A DNA stretch of 64,000 bases from Bacillota bacterium (GTDB lineage Bacteria > Bacillota > Clostridia > Lachnospirales > Lachnospiraceae): NCBI GenBank assembly GCA_023386815.1, contig JAEWIZ010000008.1:186001-250000 (forward strand), in the 5' to 3' direction. Of the stretch, positions 1 to 7,729 are shown in pieces (within the stretch, counting starts at the first letter, position 1; every line of letters begins with the position of its first letter). The notes beneath the pieces were generated by a model. That model made no database searches and was not told the origin of the DNA. It saw only the letters and a list, made by a program, of their open reading frames with translations. The position numbers and the translations under genes were made by a program.

Positions 1-2
1 GA

Positions 3-626
3 ACCTATATGAATAAGCAATGGGAAAACTGCTATAACGATGAACAGCATTACCCCACCTTCAGCGGCTTTCAGGTAGCTTTTTCAATCGATAAAGAATT
101 ATTTCCTCATTCTGGTACAATATTTTTTGATTGTATACCCTTCGACGTTAACAATAAGAAAATTAGCCGAATGTCATTAAAGGCATTCCAATATGAGGAG
201 TCTTTTGCACCGGAAGGAAAAACCGTATTGCAGACGAATGTGGCTCAATTAGATGATGATTATAGGTTCTGGAAAGCCTTGGATCATGAGACCTATCATA
301 GCAAAAAACAGGAGCTTGTGAAGATAATACAAGAAAGAATAGAAGAGAAATTCCCTAAGTTAGCTGGGCATATTCAAGTGTTGGATTCCTGGACTCCGCT
401 TACCTATGAGAGATATTGCAATTCCTATCATGGTGCTTATATGAGCTTTATCACCAAGAAGGGTGTGAAATCGTTTCAAGTGAAAGGGACAGTAAAAGGA
501 TTATCAAACATTTTCGTAGCAAGTCAATGGATCATGGCTCCGGGAGGACTGCCGGTAGCTGCAGCCTCAGGCAAGTTTGCAGTACAAAGAATGCTTAAGA
601 AAGATAAACGTAAGGTTATGATTTAG
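3..626 (+). CDS. C-terminal part of a phytoene-desaturase-like FAD oxidoreductase (partial)
   Basis: The reading frame is open to the left edge of the window, so the gene starts outside it; the ATG at position 9 is probably internal. The visible ~207 residues match the C-terminal half of the CrtI/phytoene dehydrogenase family of NAD(P)/FAD-dependent amine-oxidase-like flavoproteins. The best marker is the final segment QWIMAPGGLPVAAASGKFA followed by a basic tail. It resembles the family's C-terminal FAD-contacting motif, a W-x-M-x-x-GG-L-P-x-A-x-x-SG pattern. The N-terminal Rossmann dinucleotide motif is not in view. In clostridia such proteins are often generic desaturases or oxidoreductases not tied to carotenoids, and no carotenoid gene is nearby, so the substrate is unknown. 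Family assignment is fairly safe; function is not. Confidence 0.7.
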   Translation, partial: TYMNKQWENCYNDEQHYPTFSGFQVAFSIDKELFPHSGTIFFDCIPFDVNNKKISRMSLKAFQYEESFAPEGKTVLQTNVAQLDDDYRFWKALDHETYHSKKQELVKIIQERIEEKFPKLAGHIQVLDSWTPLTYERYCNSYHGAYMSFITKKGVKSFQVKGTVKGLSNIFVASQWIMAPGGLPVAAASGKFAVQRMLKKDKRKVMI

Positions 627-721
627 GCCTTCTTTGAAAAGAGTATTAGTTCCAGCTTGAATGTTCCTTCTACGTTGCGTATAATGGAAAAATAACCTAT
701 GTTAATAAAGGGGTATCTGGG

Positions 722-1402
722 ATGGAGAAGTATATTAAAGATCTAGTGTTAGATTTGGGTGCGGATGTATGTGGCATTGCAAACATTGAGCGCTTTCATG
801 AGGCTCCGATAGGGTTTCATCCTAAGGATATATTTCCAGGATGCAAATCAGTGATTGTATTTGGTTTTGCACTTCCTAAGGGACTTCTGTCTGTTAACCC
901 ACAAATTATTTACGGTCATTTTAACGAGAATTCCTGTGTGGAAGTGGATTCCATTGCATTTAAAGCTGCAAAAGAGCTGGAGAGACTTTATCAAGGCCGT
1001 GCAATTCCGATTCCTTCAAACGTTCCTTATGAATATTGGGATGTGGAGCTACTGGAAGGCCGAGGCTTGCTATCAATGAAGCATGCTGCTGTACTTGCGG
1101 GACTTGGAACCTTGGGGAAAAGCACGTTACTACTGAATGAGAACTATGGAAATCTGCTTGCAATTGGTGCGGTGCTCACAGAGCTTGACCTTGCTTCTGA
1201 TCCTATGGCAGAAAGTATTTGTATCAAAGAATGTAATTTGTGTCTTAAGAATTGCCCGGCACAAGCCTTAGACGGGGTGAGTGCGGATCAGAAAAAATGC
1301 AGACCTAATACCTATGGAAAAAATGCAAGAGGCTTTGACGTAGTTAATTGCAATCAGTGCAGGTCAGTTTGTCCCATGAGGTTCGGAAGAGTGAAATCAT
1401 AG
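722..1402 (+). CDS. QueG-like 4Fe-4S double-cluster protein (epoxyqueuosine reductase family, short form)
   Basis: A 226-residue protein. Its C-terminus carries two ferredoxin-type cysteine groups: CIKECNLCLKNCP (C-x3-C-x2-C-x3-CP) and NCNQCRSVCP (C-x2-C-x3-CP), together enough for two [4Fe-4S] clusters. The central LAGLGTLGKSTLLLNENYG matches the conserved segment of QueG-type proteins, which bind a cobalamin-like cofactor in true QueG. True epoxyqueuosine reductases are usually 300-400 residues with a C-terminal HEAT-repeat extension. This short form lacks that extension and belongs to the wider clostridial set of QueG-like Fe-S proteins, whose role is mostly unknown, so tRNA modification should not be assumed. 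It is preceded by a modest GGGG-type ribosome site and ends at a hairpin shared with the convergent ansA gene. Confidence 0.7.
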   Translation: MEKYIKDLVLDLGADVCGIANIERFHEAPIGFHPKDIFPGCKSVIVFGFALPKGLLSVNPQIIYGHFNENSCVEVDSIAFKAAKELERLYQGRAIPIPSNVPYEYWDVELLEGRGLLSMKHAAVLAGLGTLGKSTLLLNENYGNLLAIGAVLTELDLASDPMAESICIKECNLCLKNCPAQALDGVSADQKKCRPNTYGKNARGFDVVNCNQCRSVCPMRFGRVKS

Positions 1403-1456
1403 AAATAAGCATCTTCCCATGTAAGGGATAGAAGTTTTATAATTGCTATAAAATAG

Positions 1457-1506
1457 ATGGTATGTTAAGAAACCCACAGAGGTAGAGCTTCAACATACCA
1501 TTTTTC
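1457..1506. terminator. Bidirectional terminator between the QueG-like gene and ansA
   Basis: Inverted repeat ATGGTATGTT (1457-1466) / AACATACCAT (1492-1501), followed by a T run on the plus strand and preceded by an A-rich stretch that serves the minus strand. It lies between two convergent genes, the usual place for a shared intrinsic terminator. Confidence 0.75.
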
Positions 1507-1522
1507 ATGTTCAAAATTTATT

Positions 1523-2515
1523 TTAATACAAGATATCATTATTTATTGTGGTATAAAATAACCGTTGTACTTCATCAGGATCATTGGTCTGACCAAGAAT
1601 CCACATGAGTTTGCATACAACTGCCTCAGAGATCATATCGTAGGCTTCCATGATGTTAACTTTACTCTTAAGCTCATTACCTACCATGTATACCGTCATA
1701 TCACTACCTTCGTTTGGAACCTGAGTGGTCATAACTACAGTTCTACCCTTCTTAATCCATTCATGGATAACGTCAAAATAACGATACGTCTCTAAGGAGG
1801 GGATACCTCCAACACCATAGCTTTCAATAATTACAGCGTCATTTTTCTCAAGCATGTAATTTAGAATATCAGAACCTACACCTGGAGTTAGCTTGAATAA
1901 ACATACCTTTGGATTCAAATTAATGTAAAAGGTAGGAGCTTCCTTCTTATGCTGAGAGATATATTGAATCAGATGTCCATCCTGAATCACTGCCAGATAA
2001 GGATAATTAATACTGGAGAAGGCCTGAAAGCTCTTGGAATGAGTTTTTCTGGCCCGTGTGCCGAGAATAACCTTGCCATTGAATACAATTTGTACACCAC
2101 TTGCTGCATCGGAAGCTGCATATAAGAAGCTATCATACAGATTGGTTTTGGAGTCAGTGACCTCCATGTTAATCGGACGCTGCGCTCCTGTGATAGCAAT
2201 TGGCTTTGGAGAATCCTGAATCATATAGGAAAGGGCAGCCGCGGTATAAGCCATGGTATCCGTACCATGGCAGATTACGAAGCCGTCATAATGGTCATAT
2301 TTTTCTTTGATAAGAGAGACTAATGAAATCCATATTTCTGGAGACATATTTGTACTGTCGATATTGCATAGCTGGTATGTATCAACCTCGCAGAGTTGTG
2401 AAATGCTCGGAACGTAGCCTAGAATCTCATCTAAGCTCATTTGCGGGTGTAAACCGCCAGCGGTTGATTTGGAGGCTATGGTACCTCCGGTGCCGATCAT
2501 AAGTATTTTTTTCAT
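1523..2515 (-). CDS. ansA: Type I (cytoplasmic) L-asparaginase
   Basis: Hydrolyses L-asparagine to aspartate and ammonia in the cytoplasm. The 330-residue length is typical of type I enzymes and there is no signal peptide. The N-terminus MKKILMIGTGGTIASK carries the first asparaginase signature with the nucleophilic threonine (T12). The second signature is CHGTDTMAYTAAAL, with T85 and D86 of the second catalytic group. GTRARKTHSK supplies the usual active-site lysine region. The start has an AAGGTAA ribosome site about nine bases upstream. The gene is monocistronic, convergent with the QueG-like gene and divergent from the aldo/keto reductase. A TATAAT -10 element on the minus strand (complement of 2552-2557) could drive it, although no good -35 is visible. 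Confidence 0.93.
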   Translation of the reverse strand: MKKILMIGTGGTIASKSTAGGLHPQMSLDEILGYVPSISQLCEVDTYQLCNIDSTNMSPEIWISLVSLIKEKYDHYDGFVICHGTDTMAYTAAALSYMIQDSPKPIAITGAQRPINMEVTDSKTNLYDSFLYAASDAASGVQIVFNGKVILGTRARKTHSKSFQAFSSINYPYLAVIQDGHLIQYISQHKKEAPTFYINLNPKVCLFKLTPGVGSDILNYMLEKNDAVIIESYGVGGIPSLETYRYFDVIHEWIKKGRTVVMTTQVPNEGSDMTVYMVGNELKSKVNIMEAYDMISEAVVCKLMWILGQTNDPDEVQRLFYTTINNDILY

Positions 2516-2849
2516 TGTAGTTACCTTCGGTTTGATTTATATTATGAAGCTATTATATCATAACTGGGAGAATATAAAATAGAAAATTTAAGTCTATCGT
2601 GTTATAATAAATTATTACAAGTTAATTTTTACTTTATAAAAGGCACTAATTTACTGTGCATTTCACTTATTTGAATCTAGTTTTGTGAAGATAATAGGTG
2701 ATATGAGAAGTTGGTATTTTAACTTCGAAACTTGCTTTTTATTTCTCATCTATCATCTATAGTTTATCATTTATCCTTTCATTTATCATAGCTATATAAG
2801 AAAGGATGAATCAATTTCAAAATATTTATACAGGGAGGAAGAGAAAGGA
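2516..2849. other. Divergent promoter region between ansA and the aldo/keto reductase
   Basis: A 334-bp AT-rich gap. It holds a minus-strand TATAAT (2552-2557) toward ansA and a run of near-repeats of TATCAT/TTTATC between about 2745 and 2793. An AAAGGATG string at 2801-2808 is too far from the ATG to be its ribosome site; the AGGGAGGAAGAGAAAGG just before 2850 is the real one. No RNA gene or ORF is supported here. Confidence 0.5.
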
Positions 2850-3671
2850 ATGAACAAAATTAAAAAATTTAATAATGGAATAGAAATTCCTATGCTTGGG
2901 TTGGGTGTATATCAAACAAAGGATGGAACCCAGACAGTTGATGCTGTAACATGGGCATTGGAAGCGGGGTATCGTCACATTGATACAGCAGCTGTTTATG
3001 GAAATGAAAGCAGTGTTGGACTTGGGATAAAAGAAAGCAAAATACCACGGGAAGAAATATTTCTAACAACAAAGCTCTGGAACGATGATATGAGACAGGG
3101 AAGAGAATTAGCAGCATTTGAGGAGAGCTTAGAACGTCTGCAGACCGATTATGTGGATTTATATTTAATACATTGGCCGGTAGAGAATTATGAGAAATCC
3201 TGGAAGGTACTAGAAGAGATTTATGCTTCAAAAAGAGCAAAGGCAATTGGCGTATCTAATTTCCATCAACATCATTTGGAGCGCTTACTGGCTGTTGCAA
3301 AGGTTGTACCGGCAATTAATCAGGTAGAAGCACATCCATATTTGAACAATTATGAGCTGGCAAGCTATTGCTGGGCGAAAGGTATAGCAATGCAGGCCTA
3401 CAGTCCACTTGGTGGAACGGGTGGAAATCTGTTGGAAAACGAAGTATTAAATACACTTGCAAAGAAATATGGAAAATCACCGGCACAAATAGTGATTCGC
3501 TGGGATCTTCAAAGAGATTTTGTCGTAATTCCAAAATCTGTTCATAAGGATAGAATTATTTCTAATATAGAGATTTTTGATTTTGAGCTATCGAAAGAGG
3601 ATATGGAAACGATAAATTCCTTAAACCGTGGACAGCGTTTTTGTCCGGATCCGGATCATTTTAACTTCTAA
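2850..3671 (+). CDS. Aldo/keto reductase (AKR5-like, 2,5-diketogluconate-reductase type)
   Basis: A 273-residue NADPH-dependent (beta/alpha)8-barrel oxidoreductase. The catalytic tetrad is readable: D45 and Y50 in GYRHIDTAAVYGNE, K75 in TTKLW, and H108 in LIHWP. The family signatures GVSNFHQHHLERLL and IPKSVHKDRIISN are present, the latter binding the NADP 2'-phosphate. Length and sequence fit AKR5-type enzymes that reduce aldehydes, ketoacids and keto-sugars; the natural substrate cannot be read from sequence. A strong purine-rich AGGGAGG ribosome site precedes the ATG. The gene stands alone between ansA (divergent) and the L,D-transpeptidase. Confidence 0.9.
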   Translation: MNKIKKFNNGIEIPMLGLGVYQTKDGTQTVDAVTWALEAGYRHIDTAAVYGNESSVGLGIKESKIPREEIFLTTKLWNDDMRQGRELAAFEESLERLQTDYVDLYLIHWPVENYEKSWKVLEEIYASKRAKAIGVSNFHQHHLERLLAVAKVVPAINQVEAHPYLNNYELASYCWAKGIAMQAYSPLGGTGGNLLENEVLNTLAKKYGKSPAQIVIRWDLQRDFVVIPKSVHKDRIISNIEIFDFELSKEDMETINSLNRGQRFCPDPDHFNF

Positions 3672-3763
3672 ATATGGGATAAGTACAGTGGTTATAGTAC
3701 TATATTTTGGGGTGGTGAAATAAGAACGTAACAATATGTTAAAAAATTCTTAACTAAACTGCC

Positions 3764-3792
3764 TTAAAGTTACCATTATTTCATGTTATAAT
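3764..3792 (+). promoter_or_regulatory. Sigma-A-type promoter of the L,D-transpeptidase gene
   Basis: TTAAAG (3764-3769), a 17-bp spacer and a perfect TATAAT (3787-3792), about 50 bp before the start codon. The -35 is a weak match; the -10 and spacing are good. Confidence 0.55.
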
Positions 3793-3841
3793 TGTCATAT
3801 GGACTGCTGACAACAGACAAAATACAAAGGAGTATCTTCGG

Positions 3842-5431
3842 ATGCTTCTTAAAAAGAAATGTAGGTGTGCTATGGCTACGAAAGCAAAAAATATGAAAAC
3901 TAAAAAGAATAAGAGTAAGAGAAATATCATCGCTGCATTCTTCCTACTTGCAATTCCCTTAGTGGTAGGTTATCTATTCATAGGTTATTATTATAAGAAT
4001 CATTTTTACAGGAATACTGAGATTAATGGTGTAGAAACCTCCAACATGACAAGTGATGTAGCGGAAGATGCAATCAATGAGGAAGTGAAATCCTATGCTT
4101 TAGTCATAAGTGGAAGAAATGGTCTATCGGATACGATTACCGGGGAAGAGATTAATCTTCATACCACGTATGATGAGAGTCTATCGGATATCATTGATAA
4201 GCAGAATGTTTTGACATGGCCTTCTTCGGTACTAAAACATAATAATATTGAGGTTGAAACCATGCTTGAGATGGATGAATCCTTATTGGACAAAGCCATT
4301 CAGGAACTCGTTTTTCTGAAAGAAGAAAATAACATTAAGCCTGAAGATGCTTTGATTTCTGAATACGGTGAAAATGGATATGAAGTTATTCCTGAAAATC
4401 CAGGTGCTGAGATCTTGGTGGATAAACTTAAAGAAGAGGTTTTAAATGCAATTGTTATGTTAGAGCCAACACTGAATCTAGAGGATATAGAAGTCTATAC
4501 AAAACCAGAAATAACCTCTGATCATGCCCAGTTAAAAGTGGCTGTTGACGAATTAAATCGAATCGCAGGAGCGAAAATCACCTATGAATTCGGTGAGGAT
4601 ACGGAGATCGTAGACGGCAGCAAAATTAGCGAATGGCTTTCTGTAGATAGTGACTACAAGGTCAGCTTAAATACAGAAGGTGTGAAAGAATATGTAGATT
4701 ACATCGGTAAGACTTATAATTCCTTCGGCCGAACTCGTGAGTTTAAAACCTCCTACGGAGATGTAATCCAGATTAAGGGAGGCGATTATGGCTGGTGGCT
4801 CAATCGTCCCGCTGAGGTGGAGGAATTGACTGGGTTAATTCAGAATGGAGAGCAGCAAAAAAGGACACCGGTTTATTTTCAGACTGCTCAACAATATGGT
4901 AAGGACGATATCGGAGATACCTATGTGGAACTTAATCTGACCGCTCAGCATCTCTTCTTCTACCATGAGGGAAAACTAATATTAGAGACTGACTTTGTAT
5001 CCGGTAACGTATCAAAGAACTGGGGAACACCAGTTGGTACTTATCCGGTGCAGTACAAGGAGAACGATGCTACACTGGTCGGTGAAGACTATGAGACTCC
5101 GGTGAAATACTGGATGCCCTTTAATAAGAATATAGGCTTTCACGATGCTTCCTGGCGTAAGGACTTCGGAAAGGATATCTACCTAACCAACGGTTCTCAT
5201 GGATGTATCAATATGCCTCCTAAGATGGCTAAGAAATTATTTGAATATATAAAACGTGGTGTGGCTGTTGTGGTATATGAGTTGCCGGGTACCGAGAATT
5301 ATGAGGTAAAAGATACTACAAAAAAAGATACTAAGGCAGATACAAATACAGATATCAATAAAGAAACAAAGCCAAATACTAATGCAGAGGCTACAAATAA
5401 GCCAGATACTCAGGTGAATGCAGAACAGTAA
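3842..5431 (+). CDS. L,D-transpeptidase (YkuD domain), membrane-anchored, with PG-binding-like domain
   Basis: Forms 3-3 peptidoglycan cross-links or attaches proteins to peptidoglycan outside the membrane. The 529-residue protein has a very basic N-terminus, one membrane segment (about residues 30-48, AAFFLLAIPLVVGYLFIGYY) and a long extracytoplasmic region resembling the PG_binding_4 domain found N-terminal to YkuD in clostridia. The catalytic YkuD domain carries SHGCIN, with H453 and nucleophile C455. The last ~45 residues are a low-complexity Thr/Asn/Lys/Asp tail, perhaps a wall spacer. The ATG at 3842 is preferred because AAAGGAG lies nine bases upstream; the internal ATG at 3872 lacks a ribosome site. 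The family is linked to beta-lactam-tolerant cross-linking, but its role here is inferred. Confidence 0.9.
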   Translation: MLLKKKCRCAMATKAKNMKTKKNKSKRNIIAAFFLLAIPLVVGYLFIGYYYKNHFYRNTEINGVETSNMTSDVAEDAINEEVKSYALVISGRNGLSDTITGEEINLHTTYDESLSDIIDKQNVLTWPSSVLKHNNIEVETMLEMDESLLDKAIQELVFLKEENNIKPEDALISEYGENGYEVIPENPGAEILVDKLKEEVLNAIVMLEPTLNLEDIEVYTKPEITSDHAQLKVAVDELNRIAGAKITYEFGEDTEIVDGSKISEWLSVDSDYKVSLNTEGVKEYVDYIGKTYNSFGRTREFKTSYGDVIQIKGGDYGWWLNRPAEVEELTGLIQNGEQQKRTPVYFQTAQQYGKDDIGDTYVELNLTAQHLFFYHEGKLILETDFVSGNVSKNWGTPVGTYPVQYKENDATLVGEDYETPVKYWMPFNKNIGFHDASWRKDFGKDIYLTNGSHGCINMPPKMAKKLFEYIKRGVAVVVYELPGTENYEVKDTTKKDTKADTNTDINKETKPNTNAEATNKPDTQVNAEQ

Positions 5432-5529
5432 ATGAAAAACTTATATGATATGAGCCATTCATGAATTAGTTCTCCATGAGATAGCTATACTAAGAGTGTA
5501 CAGTTATGGTTTATCAGGAGGATCACAAA

Positions 5530-5682
5530 ATGGCAGACAATAATAAAATGAAAAGTACGAAAAATGGCAAGAAGGAAGACGGAACCTTCCATCCTAAACA
5601 CGTGAAACATGATCCACAGGCAGAAAGTGCTCGTGCGGTGTTTGGGCTCCAGGGAGATAATTATCAAAACAATAAGAAATAG
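5530..5682 (+). CDS. Small basic protein of 50 residues, possibly CPC_1213-like
   Basis: A short ORF with a strong ribosome site (AGGAGG seven to eight bases before the ATG), 98 bp after the L,D-transpeptidase and just before a good terminator. The product is 50 residues, hydrophilic and basic. It has a Lys/Asn-rich N-terminus, a central DGTFHPKHVKHDPQAESARA block and a short FGLQGDN tail. From memory, the central block resembles a small clostridial family named CPC_1213, whose function is unknown; I could not check this. Codon use looks coding, and the ORF is bounded by a ribosome site and a terminator, so it is probably real. It may be co-transcribed with the transpeptidase gene. Confidence 0.65.
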   Translation: MADNNKMKSTKNGKKEDGTFHPKHVKHDPQAESARAVFGLQGDNYQNNKK

Positions 5683-5708
5683 AGGAATCTGTTTTATTAG
5701 AAATTATA

Positions 5709-5756
5709 AAGTACTTCGCGTTTCATAGTTTTAGTAAACGCGAGGTACTTTTTTTT
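5709..5756 (+). terminator. Intrinsic terminator after the small-protein gene
   Basis: Stem AAGTACTTCGCGTTT (5709-5723) / AAACGCGAGGTACTT (5736-5750), 15 bp with one G-U pair, followed by eight T residues. This is a textbook Rho-independent terminator. Confidence 0.9.
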
Positions 5757-5780
5757 ATAAAATAACAAGCTATCTTAGAA

Positions 5781-5825
5781 AAGCTGCGGCAAAAGAGCAT
5801 TAGACTAGTTGTCGCAGCTTTATTG
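5781..5825 (+). terminator. Second hairpin, weaker terminator
   Basis: AAGCTGCGGCAA (5781-5792) pairs with TTGTCGCAGCTT (5809-5820), 12 bp with one G-U pair. The following T tract is short (TTTATTG), so it may be a back-up terminator or an mRNA hairpin. Confidence 0.5.
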
Positions 5826-5897
5826 TGGGATAAAAGAGTGAGTTTTACTTAAGCACTCATACTAATATACTCCGAAACACAAAAGTTTACATATCAA

Positions 5898-6017
5898 TCA
5901 CAATATTTTACATGGTTAAGCAATTAACAAAGATTTAAACAATAAAGTACACAAACAAAGAAATTCTGTTTCTTCTGAATCGGAAGTAGAAATGCTATAT
6001 TTATTTCAGAAACAAGA
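5898..6017 (+). promoter_or_regulatory. Promoter/operator module, copy 1 (upstream of the CUT2 binding protein)
   Basis: A ~120-bp block that recurs at 10137-10257. It starts with TCACAATATTTTACATGG, continues through AATAAAGTACACAAACAAAG and contains a promoter: TTCTGA (5973-5978), 17 bp, TATATT (5996-6001). The promoter core is flanked by inverted arms, TGTTTCTTCTGAA (5967-5979) overlapping the -35 and TTTCAGAAACA (6004-6014) just after the -10. That layout suits an operator controlling the promoter. The remaining ~350 bp to the gene make a long 5' leader with no feature I could assign, apart from a second TGGTTAAGCAATT word near 6084 that echoes 5912-5925. Confidence 0.6.
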
Positions 6018-6368
6018 ACCCCCCCGTGTCTTGTAAATGAATAGGTAATTGCAAAGCAGATCTACTGTTAACGCAAAAAAGATAACTGGTTAAGCAATTC
6101 CTATTTTGAGATTCAAGTGTTAAAGACCGGATTTACGAATTGAGATGAATTTTTGTATGTAGGTGTATTTGTCTGTACTATGACTTTTATGATATGCACA
6201 CAACCTTCATCACTATGGTGAAAATAAGTTTTTGGCACTTGAATCCTATTGTAATCAGATAGGGGATTTAAATTGATTCTCATAAGAGAGAATCGCAGTG
6301 ATACCTATTTTGATAATACTTAACTGTATTATACACATTCAACAAAAAGAAAGGAAGGAAGAGGGTTT

Positions 6369-7403
6369 ATGAAAAAAAAGTTATTAAGTTTAGTATTATG
6401 CCTTTCATTAGTAGGAGCTACTTTTATGGGATGTAGTTCTTCCGACAACGGTAAGGGACAGACAAGTACAACAACTGAGAATCAGGGAGAAGAAGCAAAA
6501 GGAAATGATGCAGGAAGCGATACAGGTTCCAAGCAATACCGAGTTGCATATATTGCTAGAACTCAGTCAGACTCCTTTGCAGCTTGGCTTGCAAATGAAA
6601 TGAAGGCAGCGGCAAAAGAATATGATGATATTACACTTGATGTATTTGATGGTCAAGCAGATGATGAAAAGGAAAATGCTGCAATTGAAAACGCAATTAC
6701 AAATGGATACGATGCGATTATTGTACAGCCAAACAATGGTGAGGCTCAGAGACCTTACGTTGAAAAGATTGTAGAGGCAGGCATCATTGCTATTACAACC
6801 AATGCACGTATTGATGGTATTGCAGGAGCATCCTCAGTAGATGCTGATCCTTACAAGCAAGCAGCAGTTAATGCGGCAATAGCTTTGGAGCAGGTACCTC
6901 AGAATGGTAAAGTTGTAGTATTAAACGGACCTTCTGGTAACTTCCATGCGGATGAAAGAAGAAAAGCTTGGCAGGCAGAGTTTTTTGATAAGAGAACTGA
7001 TGTAACAATTATTGCTGAGGATATTGCAAACTGGAATAAAGATGAAGCTATGGCATTCATGGAAGACTGGGTAACAGCATACGGTCAAATCGATGCAATC
7101 ATCTCTATGAATGATAATATGACAGCAGGTGCATTAGAAGTTGTTGCAGATCCTTCAAAAATCTTATCCTATGGCGTTGATGGAACAGCAGAAGCTTGTC
7201 TTTTAATTGAAGAAGGCAAAATGACCTCTACCTGTTTACAATCTGCAATTGATTTGGCAGCATTAAACTTAGAATCAGTTCACAAGCTTTTAACCGGCGA
7301 AGAAAAAGAGATTAATGTTGATATTGAAGAAGTATTAATTACCAAGGATAATGCAAGTGAATTTGTATCCATGTATAAGGAAAGAGGATTAATCAAAGAA
7401 TAA
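6369..7403 (+). CDS. CUT2-type sugar ABC transporter substrate-binding lipoprotein
   Basis: Captures a monosaccharide or polyol outside the cell for the CUT2 importer encoded at 10.3-12.8 kb. The 344-residue protein has a lipoprotein signal peptide (MKKKLLSLVLCLSLVGATFM then GC, lipidated C22) and a Ser/Asn/Gly-rich linker. A type-1 periplasmic-binding fold of the Peripla_BP_4 (RbsB/XylF/MglB) group follows, starting YRVAYIARTQSDSFAAWLANE. Typical markers are the NGYDAIIVQPNN hinge strand and the later SMNDNMTAGALEVV segment. A purine-rich AAGGAAGGAAGAGGG ribosome site precedes the ATG. It is separated from its presumed ATPase and permease by a chemoreceptor gene, so it may serve both uptake and chemotaxis. 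From the downstream enzymes the ligand is probably a pentitol or pentose; the sequence alone does not settle it. Confidence 0.9.
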   Translation: MKKKLLSLVLCLSLVGATFMGCSSSDNGKGQTSTTTENQGEEAKGNDAGSDTGSKQYRVAYIARTQSDSFAAWLANEMKAAAKEYDDITLDVFDGQADDEKENAAIENAITNGYDAIIVQPNNGEAQRPYVEKIVEAGIIAITTNARIDGIAGASSVDADPYKQAAVNAAIALEQVPQNGKVVVLNGPSGNFHADERRKAWQAEFFDKRTDVTIIAEDIANWNKDEAMAFMEDWVTAYGQIDAIISMNDNMTAGALEVVADPSKILSYGVDGTAEACLLIEEGKMTSTCLQSAIDLAALNLESVHKLLTGEEKEINVDIEEVLITKDNASEFVSMYKERGLIKE

Positions 7404-7456
7404 TCAGATGCTATCAGAAAATTAATAGATAAACTCTTATATTATTAATTCTACAT

Positions 7457-7488
7457 ATCCGGCAGGAGATCATGATCACCTGCCGGAT
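7457..7488 (+). terminator. Hairpin downstream of the binding-protein gene
   Basis: ATCCGGCAGG (7457-7466) / CCTGCCGGAT (7479-7488), 10 bp, enclosing a second small dyad GATCATGATC. There is no T run after it, so it may be a partial terminator or a 3'-end stabiliser that keeps binding-protein mRNA abundant. Confidence 0.55.
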
Positions 7489-7505
7489 AAATTATATCAA
7501 AAAAT

Positions 7506-7626
7506 GTTTAAGTTTTTATTATGGCAAATTACATCAAGGTAAGTAAGCTTAAGTTTTTATTTTGATAAATTGCATCAAGATAAGTTTAAGCTTTATTATG
7601 ATAAATTGTTTCAAGATAAGTTTAAG
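7506..7626. repeat. Degenerate tandem repeat, about three units of 36-41 bp
   Basis: Three imperfect units are aligned by the words TTTAAG, TTTATTATG/TTTTGAT, AAATTnCATCAAGrTAAG. The AAATT anchors begin near 7526, 7567 and 7603. The middle unit contains the dyad TTGAT-N7-ATCAA, with degraded versions in the others. The tract ends at the presumed promoter of the chemoreceptor gene. Confidence 0.6.
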
Positions 7627-7634
7627 GTTCACTA

Positions 7635-7651
7635 TGATTAAGGAATTGGCA
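7635..7651 (+). repeat. 17-bp word shared with the sensor operon, copy 1
   Basis: TGATTAAGGAATTGGCA occurs here and, identically, at 15714-15730 in front of the second binding-protein gene. Here it overlaps a possible -10 (TATGAT, 7633-7638), about 80-95 bp before the start codon. Confidence 0.6.
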
Positions 7652-7729
7652 TGTTGTTTATTCTTTCTTCAACAGAAAGAGTGTACGGTTTGCTGATCGA
7701 TCTTGTTAGTATCCGGGGAGGAATACTTG

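Noticed and set aside
7506..7626. CRISPR or mobile-element repeat
   Set aside because: Units are imperfect and contiguous, with no spacers, transposase or terminal inverted repeats.
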